Positions 1 to 13,960 of a stretch of DNA of 64,000 nt are shown here, piece after piece. The position numbers and the translations under genes are program-made. Positions within the stretch are counted from its first letter, which is position 1. Each line of letters begins with the position of its first letter. This stretch comes from Viscum album (Eukaryota; Streptophyta; Magnoliopsida; Santalales; Viscaceae). Where the stretch lies: NCBI GenBank assembly GCA_963277665.1, contig OY728122.1, forward strand, positions 2,120,296,024 to 2,120,360,023. Direction: 5' to 3'. Below the pieces are notes generated by a model. It saw only the letters and a list, made by a program, of their open reading frames with translations. It was not told the DNA's origin and did not search any database.

Positions 1-1127
1 TGTCATTTTAATATTAATTGATGATTGAGGAATCTGACTATTACTGGTTCATCTCTAAATAAAACACACTACATCATCGAACAGAAGAAAAACAGTTCCA
101 TAAAAATATCATAATGATTTAAAAGTGATTTTGAAACATTTAAAATCATGATCCTATATGTTCTTACCATTTAAGTAGTACTCTATTGTATATTTTCTGA
201 GAAGAGATTAATTGTGAGGTTTTTTATTTTAATGTCCTAGAATGATCTTATATTCATTTTTTTTCCAATGTTGGGTTAGGGAGATTTTGGAGTCCAAATG
301 AGGCTTCTGGTAACTATTTTTTTGTGGGATTCATATGAGGAAAAAAAAGTTTTTATCGTCTATTTTTTTGAGATCATTCATGATATAGAATTATTTTTAT
401 ATTGATCGCTTTTTTTGAAGGATTCCATATGGAAGAAAATATTTTTCAATCCATGGTTTTTTAGGTTTTTGTCAAGGAATTCCATGTTTGGAAGTGGATT
501 CCTAGTGTAGGTTGATGTATCCCCTGCTAGTTTGTATTAAAGTAACTAGTTCCCTGATTGGTGGTTTTTATGCTTTTAATAATATCCTTTAATAAAGTGT
601 TTTTTTTATATCGAACATATGTTTTTATTCAATTTATATTGTAATAAATATATTCATTATACAATAAATTTACACTATAATTAGATTAGTTTTATAGTTT
701 TTTTCATTTATACTTCTTTTAAATAAATTTTTTTTTATTTTTTTAGAATTTGGTAATATATGGTAAATTGAATCCTTGAGTGTGATAGATATTTGTAGTT
801 TGTTTTGTACTACAATTGACCACATCCTATAGTTTTACATCAACTCATTTTTCAAATAACATGTATATCATCCCATATTATTCATAAAAACTAATTATTA
901 ATGAAAAAATTCTATCATCATATAATAGAAATAAGATAATTATAAAAATGATTTATTTTGACACGTATTATGTTGATATATTCCATTGAATTTAATTCCA
1001 TGATATAAAAAACCTTTTCTTTATTATTTAATAAAAAACTATAATTATTATAAATTACTACCTTTATTTTTAAATCATGTATACTTATAACATTTTAATT
1101 GTAATCATTTGGTATCAATGACCACAA

Positions 1128-1244
1128 AAATAGAGGAATTGATTTTTATAAAATTGATACTAGGAATTGATTTTGTAGTGATTATTCCAAACACTATTTT
1201 TTAATACTGAAAAATTCCACTATATGGAATCAATTCCTCTATTT
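1128..1244. repeat. short foldback with 17-bp inverted repeats
   Basis: The 17 bases at 1,128-1,144 (AAATAGAGGAATTGATT) are the exact reverse complement of 1,228-1,244. A third partial copy of the motif GGAATTGATT sits between them near 1,162. The arrangement resembles a tiny MITE or hairpin remnant. No convincing target duplication is visible, so the family is unknown. Confidence 0.5.
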
Positions 1245-2390
1245 ATTTATAAAAAATTTAAATATCAATTATCTAGGAAGATTATTTTCTATAATATTGT
1301 AACAATGATTTCCTTGCCTAATTTTAACATTTACCTACATGTACTATTAATAGGGAATCAAAAACTGGATATCATATGTCCTACTTTTTCTTAACATAAA
1401 ATGTTGAGAAATAAGGTAAAAACCTATCTAATGTTTTTACATTTTAGGAATATTTTCATCCATGAATACAGTTTGAATTCTATTATAAAAATAAACCAAA
1501 ATAAAACCATTAGTAAATCCTTCTATGGTTCACATAAGAATCAATTTGATCCATTGATCAAACTACTTCAAAATTAAAATACATATGAGGTTGGTTGTGA
1601 TAATGTTTTTCCTTTATTAATAATTGTTCTTAAATTGTATACCATTATAAAATATTATTACATTATGATTATGAATTTATAAAATTGATCAAAATTTTAT
1701 GTTAGATAGTAATTTTTTCATCTATGTATAATAAAATATTTTATTATATGAGTATAATTCTTTACAAACATTTTATGAGTATTCTTATTAAACATAATCC
1801 CATTAAAATTATAACCTCTTTTAATTAATCATATCCATTATTAGACCATAGTCCATATTTCAATAATAATTGAGTCCACTTTGGAATTACAATCATTAGA
1901 AGAAAAAAATAGGGCATCATCCTTATCATATTATATATGAGTTTTGTATTATTATGTGGATAACACTTTTTCCACTCCATCATATGGAAAAAATCAACAA
2001 TATTTCACTTATATCATTCATATGTGTTTCCGAGAAATGTGTAACCTAATCAATCACCATGAATAGGTACCTATTATAGTTAGGGTTACCCATCACATGC
2101 ATGCATTACATAAGATAGTTAAGGGGTGCCTTGCTTTAGAATAACATACATAACTGAGTGATCAATGTCTATAAAAGTGTTCTCATTAGATAGAATCTAA
2201 AAATTAGTAATTTTAAATTTTATTTAATCTCAAAATTCTATCTAATATATTTCAATTTATATATATTCACGCTCGTACTGATTTAGTTTGGATTTTTATT
2301 CCTTCCAAAAAATAAATATATTCAAACATTATTGATGTGTAACTCTTTACAAAACTCATTAGTTATTCTATTATATCAAATTAAAATACA

Positions 2391-2405
2391 TATATATATA
2401 TATAT
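2391..2405. repeat. (TA)n microsatellite
   Basis: Pure alternating TA for about 15 bases inside AT-rich DNA. Confidence 0.8.
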
Positions 2406-5400
2406 TAAAAAACTTCAAAATGTATCCCATGAATAATTTATATGAAATAATTTCATGTAAATTTTTGGAGAAATATTAATGAAAAAAATCTATATAAGAG
2501 TAACCTATGAGCCAAATATTGCTAAACCCCACTTTTCAAAATAACCTATAAGTTGAAAAGAATGTGAGTTGTCTGGAAAAATTTCCCTCCAGCCAAGAAC
2601 AATTTATTAAATATAGATATCAATTCCATCAAAATTATTACATAAAATATGAATGAACTATAATTAACTATTAAATTCAATCCCATACCCAAATATAATC
2701 AATATTCAACAAATAGAAAAACTAAATCATTTTTCTTACCATCCCTGTAACTCTATAAATTCTTTCATGATCACTTATAAGCTGATTAAAATTATAAACA
2801 AAATAATAAAATCATTCATTATAAGAAATTACATTCATGAATAATAGACAAGTAATAATTAAATAAATTAACAATAAATATATTTATACATGACATAAAC
2901 CATTTATGAATATTTCATAAGTAAATCTGATATAAACATTTTATAAAAAAATAATTACATTGTGGAATATCCATTATTAAATAAATTTTTTATTTTAATT
3001 TAAAATATAGACACCATCATGGTATTCAATATATATAATTAACATTAAATAAAATATTTTAAATATAATATAAACATTTTATATTATAAATCTATTATGT
3101 AAACTATTTTCATAATCTATATATCACAAATTTATAATTATTTGAAACTTTATAATATCAATCATCAAAATTCCTTTTGATTTCATTTTAAAAAGCTATC
3201 AAATATGGTAATTAAGTTGACCAATTAAAATTAAATGTTACCAAAATTTCAATATATTAAATATTAACTCTTATATATATATACCCTATTTTTTAATTTA
3301 TAACCATTGGATAAGAAACCTTAATAATTTCAATATAATCAATTTATATCTAAATTTTGAGAAATGAAATTTGATTTTAAAATGTTTTTTAATAATAGAA
3401 ATTAAAAGTGTGGATATTTATTGAAAATTTGTTCCATAATCATTTATTACTTAATTAAGAAATTTGTAATTAATTAGTTTTTAAAAATTGTTATAAATTA
3501 ATAAACATCCCAAAATATCTTTTCTATATTTTATTAACAATTTATATATTATACTATTAAAATCATAATTGAAATATTAAAAAATCATATTTTTCATTAT
3601 ATATCATTTTTCTAATATAAGGAGTTTATCTCACACTATTATAGATTGTACTATTCAACATACGAATAAATGTAGTTCATTAGACCTATGTTTGGTGAGA
3701 TAACACAATGTGAAACTATGGCTTATGATAATATACAACATGATATTAAACATTCTTCTAAATAACATGTATCGGATTAACACTGCAGGAAACAAACTTC
3801 ATTGGAGTAACCAAACATTCCTATTTATCGATGTGGCATAAGATTAATCGCCCAAACCAAAAACCTAAATATTATTAAACCACACAACATGGTGTCTAGG
3901 TATGATTAATCTATATTTTCTAGTTTTATATTAATCGTGTTATGGTGGGCTTCATAAGGTGAGTAAGAATGAGATCGCAGCTGATAACTACTGTGCATTT
4001 AATTATAATATTGTGCATCTAATATTTCTGGTGACTTCATATAATGATAATATACTATGCATTATTTACATCAATGTTCATAGATTTCATAAAATTAACA
4101 CTATATTATTCTAACTTTTGTAATATGATGGTTTTTCATTGGAATAATCATGCATTGAAAAAAACAATACAAGTTTAAATCCACAACACCTTGTAATATC
4201 ACATATATCATAATTACACTATGGTGGTCTATTTTTAAATAGTATGACTGATTCAGAAATTTTAATTTTAAAATATTATTTCTAAAATAAAATAACATGG
4301 AATCATTCCCAAATCATTATTTTGTTTTTAGTGATAGATTAATATTTAATCTACGTAATGAATGAAATAAAAATCTATAATCAAATATTTGTCATGCATG
4401 AATAATCGATGCTATGATACTGTATATAATTATGAAACAATATTATGAAACTTAAAATACTTATGACCACTATAATTATCACCACTCACATGATATATTA
4501 AGAACACATTAAGATAATGGTTATAGTCTCTCCTCCATGGTGTATTCTTGAACTAAAATGAATCACTCATCACACAAGTAGGACACTGCTATATATCATG
4601 AAATGATTATTCCTTTAAAATTATTATTTATAGGAAAATATTATCAGGGTAATGATAGAATAAGAAATAATAATCTTAAGGTTAATATATATAAAAATTA
4701 CTTTACAATTCATTAAATAGGAACCCAAAGGATCTCCTTGAAACCATGAATTTACTCATTGATTATATAACACATAAATAAATCCAAATCCATTCATTCA
4801 TTCATAAAATAAATCCATTAATCCTCTCAAGTGTTTAATTTTATGAAATAATCATAACTGTGATATCTATTAGAGTATAATAATCAATCATTAATAATTT
4901 AACATTCAGTTTCCATATCAATCATAAGCAATGGTATGGTATCATATACCATACCTTATGTTATAGGAAGAAGTCATATGATATGAATTTATAGCCATGA
5001 TTGGAATACCCTAAGACAATATTATTTATTACTATATGATATTAGATTTTTGTTATATCTGATTCGGTGACTTTCACATGATCTCTCACTAACAAGAAGC
5101 GTTTCTTCGATCCACCCAATGGTATATCCCATAAACAATAAAACAAAAAATAAATTTATCTAAACAATAATATAACCTTTATAAAACGATGATTTTTCCA
5201 TAACCATAAAAAATACACTAGTTGTGTGGATGAATATCTTTAGATCTAATGAAACAGTAGATTCAATAAGACATGCACACTTTGGGGCCAAAAACTATCA
5301 TAGTTAATTGTAAATAAAAACCAAAAATTTCACACCCAATACTTATCCTATCGATAAATCATCTATCAGTATCATGTGTTTTATTTCAATTATCCTTGGA

Positions 5401-6590
5401 TAAATATATTAATTGAAAACATACCATTTCCCACATGCATGATCATTTCGTAACGACACAATTAATCAACCGTGATTCCATATCAATAAGCCTCATGGAA
5501 TACCTCGGGTTGAATGAACATATAGTCACACAATACTAACTTATTATTCATATCATATACCTCATATAAAAAATGTACCCACACTTATGATAAAATATTT
5601 CTCCACAAACCTAATACTTACCACACTCATTGGATACCCTCACATCTTCATACCCTATCTTTGTTATAGAGTGGGTAAATTGACTAACACATGGCTAAAA
5701 CTCAACTCCCTATATTCTTGACCTATGATATCATCAATATTCTCTCTAAACAAGTCTATATACCTTGTTGTATGAAGGTAAAGAATCATTAAGCAACCCT
5801 AAAATGTTTTAATCTTAAATGTCTAATGTAACCTACACAATTTCATGTTATTTGGGGTCTTTATCAAATATGGACATCTTTATGTCCACAGTAGGACACT
5901 AACTATTGGAAGAAAATAACCATAGAGAAGCCAATATTGGAATAATTTCTTTTGGACCACTATAACATATATATGAATAATGATTATGCTTCCTAAGTAA
6001 TATTTATAACCATACACTAACATGAAATATAAATGTAGTATTATAAAATATTTCTCATTACTCAAAACTCACCCTATAATATAAGGGTATAATACCAATA
6101 GGGGATAACTCATTAGTAACTAACTGACTCTTGGAATTAGAATAAAATATATTAAGGAAACACCACTTTAATTACATAATTATGAAAACATAATCAATAT
6201 AAAATTATAGTTAATCAGAATTACACCATCATGTTTTATAGAAAATCATTAATTTTATCATGAATAGTTTAAATAATTTTCCACTATATCATAATAAAGG
6301 TTATTAATAACTTTAACAAAAATTATATAAATCCTAAAAGAAAAAAATGACATAAGATCAAACTCCACCTTTACACTTAGTCTAATAGAAAACTGATAAA
6401 TATCAATACTCTCAAATATACTACATTGAAAAATAGTGTTGTCCAAAACAACAGCCCCAACCCTTGGTAACTTATATTTCATCTCATAAAGGTGCTTCAT
6501 AGATTCAAGAAAAAACAACCATTTTATGTTTGTAGTATTCCTACAACCATACACAACATAACAAATAATATGATAAAAAAAGAATGGATT

Positions 6591-6598
6591 TGATACCA
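6591..6598 (-). other. retroelement primer-binding-site relic (iMet-tRNA type)
   Basis: The plus strand reads TGATACCA, three bases before an LTR-like TGTAATATCC start. On the minus strand this is TGGTATCA, the core of the common plant PBS complementary to initiator Met-tRNA. The same 3-base spacing is seen at the better preserved PBS at 15,745, which supports the reading. The following bases of the usual PBS (GAGC) are mutated. Confidence 0.55.
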
Positions 6599-6601
6599 TC
6601 T

Positions 6602-8650
6602 TGTAATATCCTTATATTTGATTTACTAATCTAAGAATGATCTAAAAGTGACACATGACCATAGGCATGCCTCACTGTAATCCATATATTTCTAAATAAA
6701 TATAAGATTTAATTTTGATACTATGGGGAGATAATACTAACAAGTAAAATAATCCATAAAACACATCATAAGTAATATATAATAAATCAATATAATTCCT
6801 AGTTAAATTAAGGTACATCATAATAAAGGCCTATAATATTTTAAAACATATAAAACTGTATACAATTAAGTAATATAAAAATGAAACATGATTTAGGAAG
6901 ACACTAATAATAGAACCCATGGGAATATCATATACTTTGTAGATAAATAAACTAAACTAATAACAATAAACACCTTGTCCCTTGTTTTGACTTGATGCCA
7001 TATCTTGACTACATCTAATCTATCCAACTAAATATACCAATATCATGAATCATACATACCTTTAACTACATTTGTGGGGTCTTCTCAGGTACTAAAGATC
7101 TAGTCCTATTTGAGATAAGTCCAAGGGTAACTCAGTAGGCCACCACCAATAGTGTCACTAAAATATATATTATATATATTTCTTGTTAAAATTTATATAC
7201 TTTTACTAAATATTATAAGAAACTATATCATAACACTTTTCATTACAATGATTACCACCCAAGACACATAAGAGTGACTATAAATTTTCTTGTCATTATT
7301 AGAGCCATATTAGAAAATATAACACTCCAATACTAAGGATTTGAATGATTCCCCCACTACAAGGGTTGGAATGATATTTTTCCTTAATACCAAATAATAA
7401 AAAATATCGATGGCTATAATGGTATATTTTCTTGATAACATCTTGTAACATCAACTCCATGGGTGATAATGCTGCATTATTTTGATACACATCATCAATG
7501 ATAAGTGTAAATATAATTCCCACCTAAAATATTATTTCATATCATTAATCATAGTGTCCAAAATGAACTTTCCCTTAAAACCCAAGGAAATCATATACAC
7601 TAATATTTAGAATGGTTCTAACCATTGATACTTTGAAAAATAATCATTAGTAAGGGTGATAAGTGTGCCCTATTTTGATACCATCTCACATCATCAATGA
7701 GGGTGTTTTATAATGTCTTCTAGCATAAATATATTCTATTATTATCAATAATATTTTGTTGAATGGGGGCCACACCAAACACCATCATAAATCATCAACA
7801 TATTATACTAGAGTGTTGATCATAGTTGACACCATCAAAAACCATCAATACCAAGTGTTTTAATGAAATCTGCACTTCATACCATGTCACATCATCAATA
7901 CTAATGTTTATATTGGTGAATTCCTATAATAACATCTCCTATCACCATTTACAATGTTTAGAATGGTGTGAACCTTTAACACCATTAAAAATCTACAATA
8001 CCAAGGGATAGAATTTAACCTACACATGATACCTTCACAAATAATAAATAACATGGATCAATATAGAAACTATCACATAAATTCATGGTTAGCATGAAAC
8101 CCACCTCACCTTTACTAATCAAATAAAAATACCATAGAAATATCATAATGTATAAGTATCATTTCCTAATTTAACTATAAGAAATCATCAATATAGAAAT
8201 AAAAAAAACATAAAATCATTAATTAATTAAATATATGAGTAATAGAATATGTCAAATGGAACACATATATCATAGATCCACATGGGTTGGAAACCTTTCC
8301 AAACCTAACATATAATTTTCCTTTAATGTCCTCTCAAGTATAGATCAATCGATATATCACATTTTTAATTTGTTACCACCATGTATACCTTAGGATACAA
8401 ATATCCAAATGAAAACCAAAGTGTAGGTAACTAACCATGTTCCACTGGGATTATTACATTATATATACATGTGATGATTCAATACTATACTAAAACCATA
8501 GTCATTCAAATATACAATGACAACAGAAACAAAAAATTCTAAGAATCGCATTTATGGGTTTCAAAAATTTCTAACACATCATTAAGTATAGTATTGTTCA
8601 GTCCAAAAATACAAAACAAATTTTCTAAATTGTAACCCATATATGTCCAC
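6602..8650 (-). repeat. decayed LTR of a minus-strand Ty3/gypsy-type element
   Basis: It begins TGTAATATCC next to a PBS relic. About 60 bases in it has ACATGACCATAGGC followed by a CCTCAC stretch, matching the LTR-like segment at 50,292 (ACATGACCATAGGT then CACCTCCCC). About 525 bases in, near 7,128, it has AACTCAGTAGGCCACCA, a motif found at the same relative place in the LTR-like segments at 8,841, 15,756, 31,181 and 50,292. The right border is not defined. The sequence may run up to the gypsy element that starts at 8,841. Confidence 0.5.
7280..8050. repeat. degenerate minisatellite, period about 52 bp
   Basis: A loose motif of the form ATACCATCnCACATCATCAA, followed by TACTAAGTGTTTAGAATGG, recurs near 7,437, 7,488, 7,667, 7,772, 7,829, 7,883, 7,932 and 7,978. 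Spacing is close to 52 bp or a multiple. Copies differ by many substitutions and small indels. It lies within the decayed LTR, so it probably arose as an internal LTR repeat rather than as independent satellite DNA. Confidence 0.6.
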
Positions 8651-8835
8651 TTAACATATAAGCCTTCTTAGGATGGACACTCACCCAACATACCATTTCA
8701 ATAGGAAAAATTCATTAATTAACACACTTGTTCAACATATTCAATACACTAATACAACCACCATCAATAAACCACATCACCTACATATATTATTCAATGC
8801 ATCTATATCAAAGTTCCATGTATTTTACTTCAACA

Positions 8836-8840
8836 ACATT
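8836..8840. repeat. candidate target-site duplication, left copy
   Basis: ACATT directly left of the 3' LTR, matched by ACATT at 17,880-17,884 on the other side of the element. Five bases is the usual Ty3/gypsy length. The first T of the left LTR must be shared with the duplication or lost, and a 5-base match can occur by chance. Confidence 0.45.
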
Positions 8841-10940
8841 GTGATATCCCATCCTAGAGAACCCATAAACAAGGACACGAACAAGATTGTTGTAAGATAA
8901 GAAGGGATTTTACTACCCCTACATCATAGAGACTATGGCCAAAGCATAAAAAATTAAAAAATGGGAATGATTTCTATGAACCTGAAATGAGATAGTTACA
9001 GTATTAATCGAATGTTAACCTAAAAATGTAATACATGCCTAAATCAATTAAATTTATATATAATGAAAAAAACAAAAAGAAAACTACCAGCTGAAACTCT
9101 AAGGCAGATGTCCAATATCCAAAATCGAAAAATAAAACCAAAAATTTAAACTCAATATGATATGTGGGAAATGTAGAATTATCTCACCCCTGGATACAAA
9201 TACCATGTTCACATTAAACTCACCACCTATTTCTTTCACCTTTCATTTTCTTGCATTAAATGACAATACAATGTGTAGACATTCCCAAGGGAATGTAAAG
9301 CGTGTGAGCTAAATATTCTCAGTAGGATCCCACCATGGAGTTCCATAACATGTCTCTATATAGAAATCCCAATATGCTTAATTTTAAGAAAAACAAGGCA
9401 TGATAAGTAGTAAAATAGTTATTATCAAAAGTATGTAAAATAGTTCTTCCTTTTCAATAGTTCAAAAACAAGTGTTTCTAAAATAGATTCCATGCAGTAA
9501 TCCAATAAAACAATTGTATTTACCAAATTGGAATATCAAATCCAAATAGTATAAAACAAAATTAGTATTTTAAACTCACCCTAAGGATAAAAAAAATTAA
9601 GGCTAGATAGATCACTCATACCATGAATAGATTAGTTCACGTATCATTTTCGTAGACATATGAACAGAATCTATGGAGTAAAGGAAGAGTGGAGAATGTG
9701 TAACCCCTAAAAGTGCCTAATAAGTCCCATAGAAATAAGAAATAGGGATTATAGGAACATCCCATGATCAAAAAAATAGGGCAGTTAATACATCATCCAA
9801 TTGAGTAACCAAGGATTCCCACAGTCTACATTTATCAAATCATATAAAAGGGGTCACATTTCAAAATATCATATCAAACAACCCTTTTTCATTCATAAAA
9901 AACAAAATTTAAATACATGTTTCACAATAAATTTCAAAATGATTTGAAAACACTTTACTTTACCAAAACAAGGGGTATAACATCAGTTCCCAAAAAAATA
10001 TTTCACACGCACAAATAAATCATTCCTTCAATTTCATTTATAAAACCATTTATCAATGAAATAATAGTCAAGGTTCCCCCAACATAGGATAGATAGAGAA
10101 CCACCTACCTCAAACTTGGTCACACACCCAAAGTGATAGGATCCATGCAAAAATGATTGGAGAAGAATAATTATATCAATGAATGGAGCCCCTAATATTG
10201 AACCCTAACACATTGAATTGAAACAAATAATAAAATGCATCAGTAGAGAGGTTAGATCAATAGATATTCTAATGAACTTTCATGTATCACCACAACCCAC
10301 TAGAGGGTCAACCACTCGAAGAAAATGCATAAAAAACTATAATTGATCGATAAATGTCTCTTTAGGACCATTAGATTACCAAAATGTAGTGTACACACCT
10401 CTAATAAACTATATGAAATGAAACAAAATAGGAATAGGAAGTCCTCACTTACAAAAAGGAAGTCAACTAACCCAATGAATATCAATGTGCATAAAAAATT
10501 ATCATAGAGGAAAAGAAATCACCAAACAACGCCTGGTGAAAGTTATAGTATGATGGATAGAGGATTCACATAAAATGAAATGACTCAGGTGTGTGGCATA
10601 ATAATACCCCCTTAGAATGGGAAATTAATGCAATGATTCCAAGAATAATGACTTGAATCCTATAGAATGAATGTATGCATAAAACGGATTCAAATAGTGT
10701 TAGAATTTCATCTAATTATTTCAAATAATTAATTGGACTCATATTATATAACATTTTTAGGTCACCAACCTAGCATTCCATAATTTTTCACATTAAATAG
10801 TTCATGAAATTAATACAGTTCACGAAATGAACTATTTCTATAGCCATCACCCTATATTATTCATGAAGAAACTCTCAAAAGGGTATTTAATGACCTATAA
10901 ACCAAAAGTTCATAATCAATATCATATGTGGTAATGTATA
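8841..10940 (-). repeat. 3' LTR of the gypsy element (left copy)
   Basis: It pairs with 15,756-17,879. Matching landmarks in order are GTGATATCCC / TGTCACATATC at the start, the AAATGAGATA stretch (about 8,985 and 15,901), CCCAATATGCT (about 9,369 and 16,288), the TACCTCAAAC motif (10,107 and 17,042), and the block around CAGTTCACGAAATGAA / CAGTTCATGGAATGAA (about 10,816 and 17,757). The right border near 10,940 is where similarity stops. No clear polypurine tract is visible beyond it. Confidence 0.8.
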
Positions 10941-11009
10941 TTAAACTCTGATTTTACAATTAAATCCACCATGAGAATTTACATCCATAGGAAGTTGTGT
11001 GGGGGAAAG

Positions 11010-11215
11010 GTTTTCTAAAAAGAGACAAGGCCACAGCACCCAAACAAATGATTCTCTTTCCCAGGTCTTGTGAGAATCTGATTCGTAAGGCCACAACACA
11101 TTGACCAATGAAATAGACATCCCATTGAAGTCTTTAATCTATGAATAAAAAACACTATAAGTTTCTCCACAATAGAATCATCTCGAATAGACTCAATATA
11201 TTCCAAAATGAGAAC
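11010..11215 (-). pseudogene. C-terminal tail of the gypsy polyprotein
   Basis: A frame of 63 codons runs minus-strand from 11,206 to 11,015. It opens with EYIESIRDDSIVEKL and ends with a stretch containing PGKENHLFG. This is the position and pattern of the segment following the integrase C-terminal core in plant gypsy elements, where a motif of the type 'rrLRn-W...E.Em...yP.LF' is found. The central part has shifted frame. Whether it was a true chromodomain cannot be decided. Confidence 0.5.
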
Positions 11216-12420
11216 ATGGGATGAATCAAGATGTTACTTTATGAGATTTGATATATATAAAAAATCAAGAATACCCATCAACTGAGTTGGTAATTCCCAC
11301 CGATAAGAAATATAACTATTCTTCTCAGTGACCTATTATGGTCCAACATATCATAGATCCACCTTCCACATTTCCAAAGATAAGAGTGTCCCAACTGAGG
11401 AGGGACTACCACGAAAACATGGTCACTAATGGAAAACTCTAATGGATGATGCCAATGATCCATATATGATTTATATTATATATGATCATCAACCAATCAT
11501 CAAAATATATTCTAATCCCTCACTAATTTTTCTTAAATGAGACTCAATCCCATAATAGAGTCTTCTCTGACCTCCTCCCAACAATGAGGATACTAGTATG
11601 GGTGACTATAAAAGTTATCAATATGAGAAATTATAATTGGTAAATTTCAACTAATATTATTGGAACAGTAAATAATTACTATCTGGATATCTCATGATCA
11701 TATAAAATCCAATATGTACGCATATAAAATATCTTGTAGGATTAGAATAGCATGATTTGTCTGACCATCCATCTTTGGGTAGTATGTTATGCTCAATGTG
11801 ATCTAAGACCCCATTATCTTTTGCAGACTAATCTGGAATTTAGAAGAAAACATGGGATCCTTTTTTGATACAATAGTAGAGGGGACCCCCTTCATCCTCA
11901 AAATATACTAAACCCATTTATTCCCCATATCATCAACTTTTATGATGTCATAAATTAATATAAAATGAGTTAGTTTCATCAACTGATCAATAAATACCCA
12001 GATAGTGCTCAACCATAGGGGAGTCTATGTTAGCCTAATAATAATGTCCATAGACATCATATCCCACTTCAAAACTAGTACTAGAAGATAATGGATTATA
12101 CCAGTGGACTCATGTTCTCTTCCATTATCATTTGGATGTTGTAATAGTTGGAAAAATAATCAACAATGTCAAGATTAATACATGTCCAACAGAAACTATG
12201 TTTCATGTCATAATATATCTTCACATGATAAATTTGAATGGATCATGAAGAACTCTTAAATTCATTTAATATATAAATCCTTGTGGATGATGAGATGAAA
12301 AATTGATCCAGAAGTGGATAATACCATCATATGGTGAGACCAACCAAAAATGGTCTCCCCGACATAAATGGTTTCCTTGATTCCTCTAAACTCATCATCC
12401 TACTACTAACCCTACATAAT
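11215..12420 (-). pseudogene. gypsy integrase, decayed
   Basis: Integrase would insert the cDNA copy into host DNA. Reading downward, there is a degenerate zinc-binding region (about 12,240-12,120), then WDMMSMDIII, which keeps the first catalytic Asp (codon 12,046-12,048). Next comes IWVFIDQLMKLTHFI, typical of the core fold. The segment STIVSKKDPMFSSKF has Lys where the second catalytic Asp is expected. YYPKMDGQ follows at 11,761-11,784, the family signature, and is then followed by Asn-His where the catalytic Glu lies in active members. The C-terminal core (WHHPLEFSISDHVFV, 11,463 downward) is one of the longest open pieces. Stops and frameshifts are frequent, so it is inactive. Confidence 0.85.
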
Positions 12421-12449
12421 ATACTCACATAATGTTGATGATAAATAGA

Positions 12450-13000
12450 AACTAGTTAAAACCATTCTTAAACCATACTCCAACATTTCCATAATAAATT
12501 GATAGAAAATCCCAACCGGGCTTCTCTCCTCCTTCTATTCCATAACATAATATGGTGGAACATCCATTCAAAGAGAATCTGTGATGAAATTTCCATTCCC
12601 TAGGGTGTTTCCAATGAAGAAATCAAAAATATGGAGGTAATACAGCCATAACCACTATATCATATTCATTTACTTTTATGAATATATATATCTTAGAATT
12701 TTACGATTAGAAAAGATTGTGAAACTCTCCACAAAAATAGAGTACTTCCAGTATTTGAATGTATTCATAACTATGAAATCCACCAAAATCCAGAGTGGGG
12801 TAATTTGTATCATTCATCTAAAGAATAAGAGATTCATACGGTACAATTCGATCATCATATATAATCACATAACCCTTACTAGAACCATAAGTATCAAAAA
12901 ACACCACATGTACCATACTTGGATTAGGAAAGATCAAAATAGGAGTTTATGTTAGACATTGTTTTAACTCATTGAAAGAATTATAAAAAATTTCATCCTA
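12450..13000 (-). pseudogene. gypsy RNase H domain, decayed
   Basis: This would degrade RNA in RNA-DNA hybrids during reverse transcription. Between RT and integrase the minus strand shows a fragment MNDTNYPTLDF, resembling the conserved 'HE.NYPTHDLEL' segment. It is followed by RKILRYIYS, resembling 'DHKSLKYIFTQ'. The frame changes several times and stops interrupt it, so domain limits are approximate. Confidence 0.65.
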
Positions 13001-13960
13001 TGTGATCATCACCACATTATTTTTTAGAGTAGTCAAGGGTGATTTAAAACTCATTAAATAAATGAAGAACCATCAGTTGTATGCATCCAGATTGAGGAAG
13101 ATTCATATATTCAAGGTGTTCCATGGTTCTTACCTTGATAGGATAACCTTAACCTCCATGTGATTAATTCATAGACCACATCCAGACATCTCATTCCCCG
13201 ACAACATCACATATTTGATCCAGAAACTAATTTTTTATATTTTTCCCATAAATATGATGACTCTATGAGATCTCCAAAACCAGATTCTTATGTTTCACAT
13301 GTTCATCCTTTGATCTCAAATAAATTTGGATATCATCTATAAAATCAATAACAACATTTTTAAGATACTAAGGGAATATCTGATTCATCAATTTCAAAAA
13401 CATATAAGAGTTTTATTTAAAACAAAATGCATCATAATATACTCATAATGTCTATAACTTCTACCAAAATAGTTCCTCAAGAAATTAGACTCCTAAACCC
13501 TAAGCTGATGATAAACCAACCATAGATCATGTTTTCAACAACACTTCACACCTATTTATTGTTCAAAAAAAATATCCACATGGTAAAAAGGGTATTTATT
13601 CCTAAACATCACACATTTCAGAATATGATATTCTATGCATAAATGAAGTGAACCATTTGGATTCTTGTCAAATAGAAAAGAGTCAGACTATAGTGAATCG
13701 GTAGGGAATACAAAACCTTTCACTATCAAATCATCCAAATGGATCTTGAGCTTTATTATCTCAATAGGTTACTTATGGAAAGAGTTTATCATGATCAGAT
13801 GTGTATAAAATAATTGAATAATCGTGAATTTTAACACCCTCTATAGAGGATAATTGGACATGTCAGCTAGGAAGACATCAGATAAGTACCTACCAATAAA
13901 GGAAAGTTCAAGAACATAAATAACATCATCTAGATAAACAAAAATAAAAGATATAAAACT
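13000..13960 (-). pseudogene. gypsy reverse transcriptase, decayed
   Basis: The domain begins with a linker resembling 'DVFP..LPG.PP' (SDVFLADMSNYPLQR, near 13,880-13,840). Next come KGFVFP (near 13,720), the fingers motif DKNPNGSLHLCIEYH (about 13,680-13,620) and NKYPFYHVD. The catalytic box VIDFIDDIQIYLRSKDEHVK has both aspartates intact at 13,332-13,337. That box plus the following KDEHVKH is characteristic of Ty3/gypsy rather than copia. Several stops and frame changes separate the motifs, so no active enzyme is expected. Confidence 0.88.

Larger units (their letters stand above)
1..6590. other. AT-rich DNA without recognisable genes
   Basis: Both strands are filled with stops, and the few open frames of 60-113 codons are low-complexity or have no recognisable motif. 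Because a PBS relic and a minus-strand 5' LTR lie immediately to the right (6,591 onward), this stretch is in the position where the interior of an old minus-strand retroelement would sit. I could not find gag, protease, RT or integrase motifs in it. A minus-strand frame of 113 codons (6,258-6,599) begins exactly on the PBS relic and shows no family resemblance, so I do not call it a gene. Confidence 0.6.

Noticed and set aside
10941..11010. Polypurine tract of the gypsy element
   Set aside because: The expected purine run next to the 3' LTR is not recognisable, so I do not annotate it.
11278..11463. A separate small gene of 61 codons
   Set aside because: It is the C-terminal core of the gypsy integrase and is annotated there.
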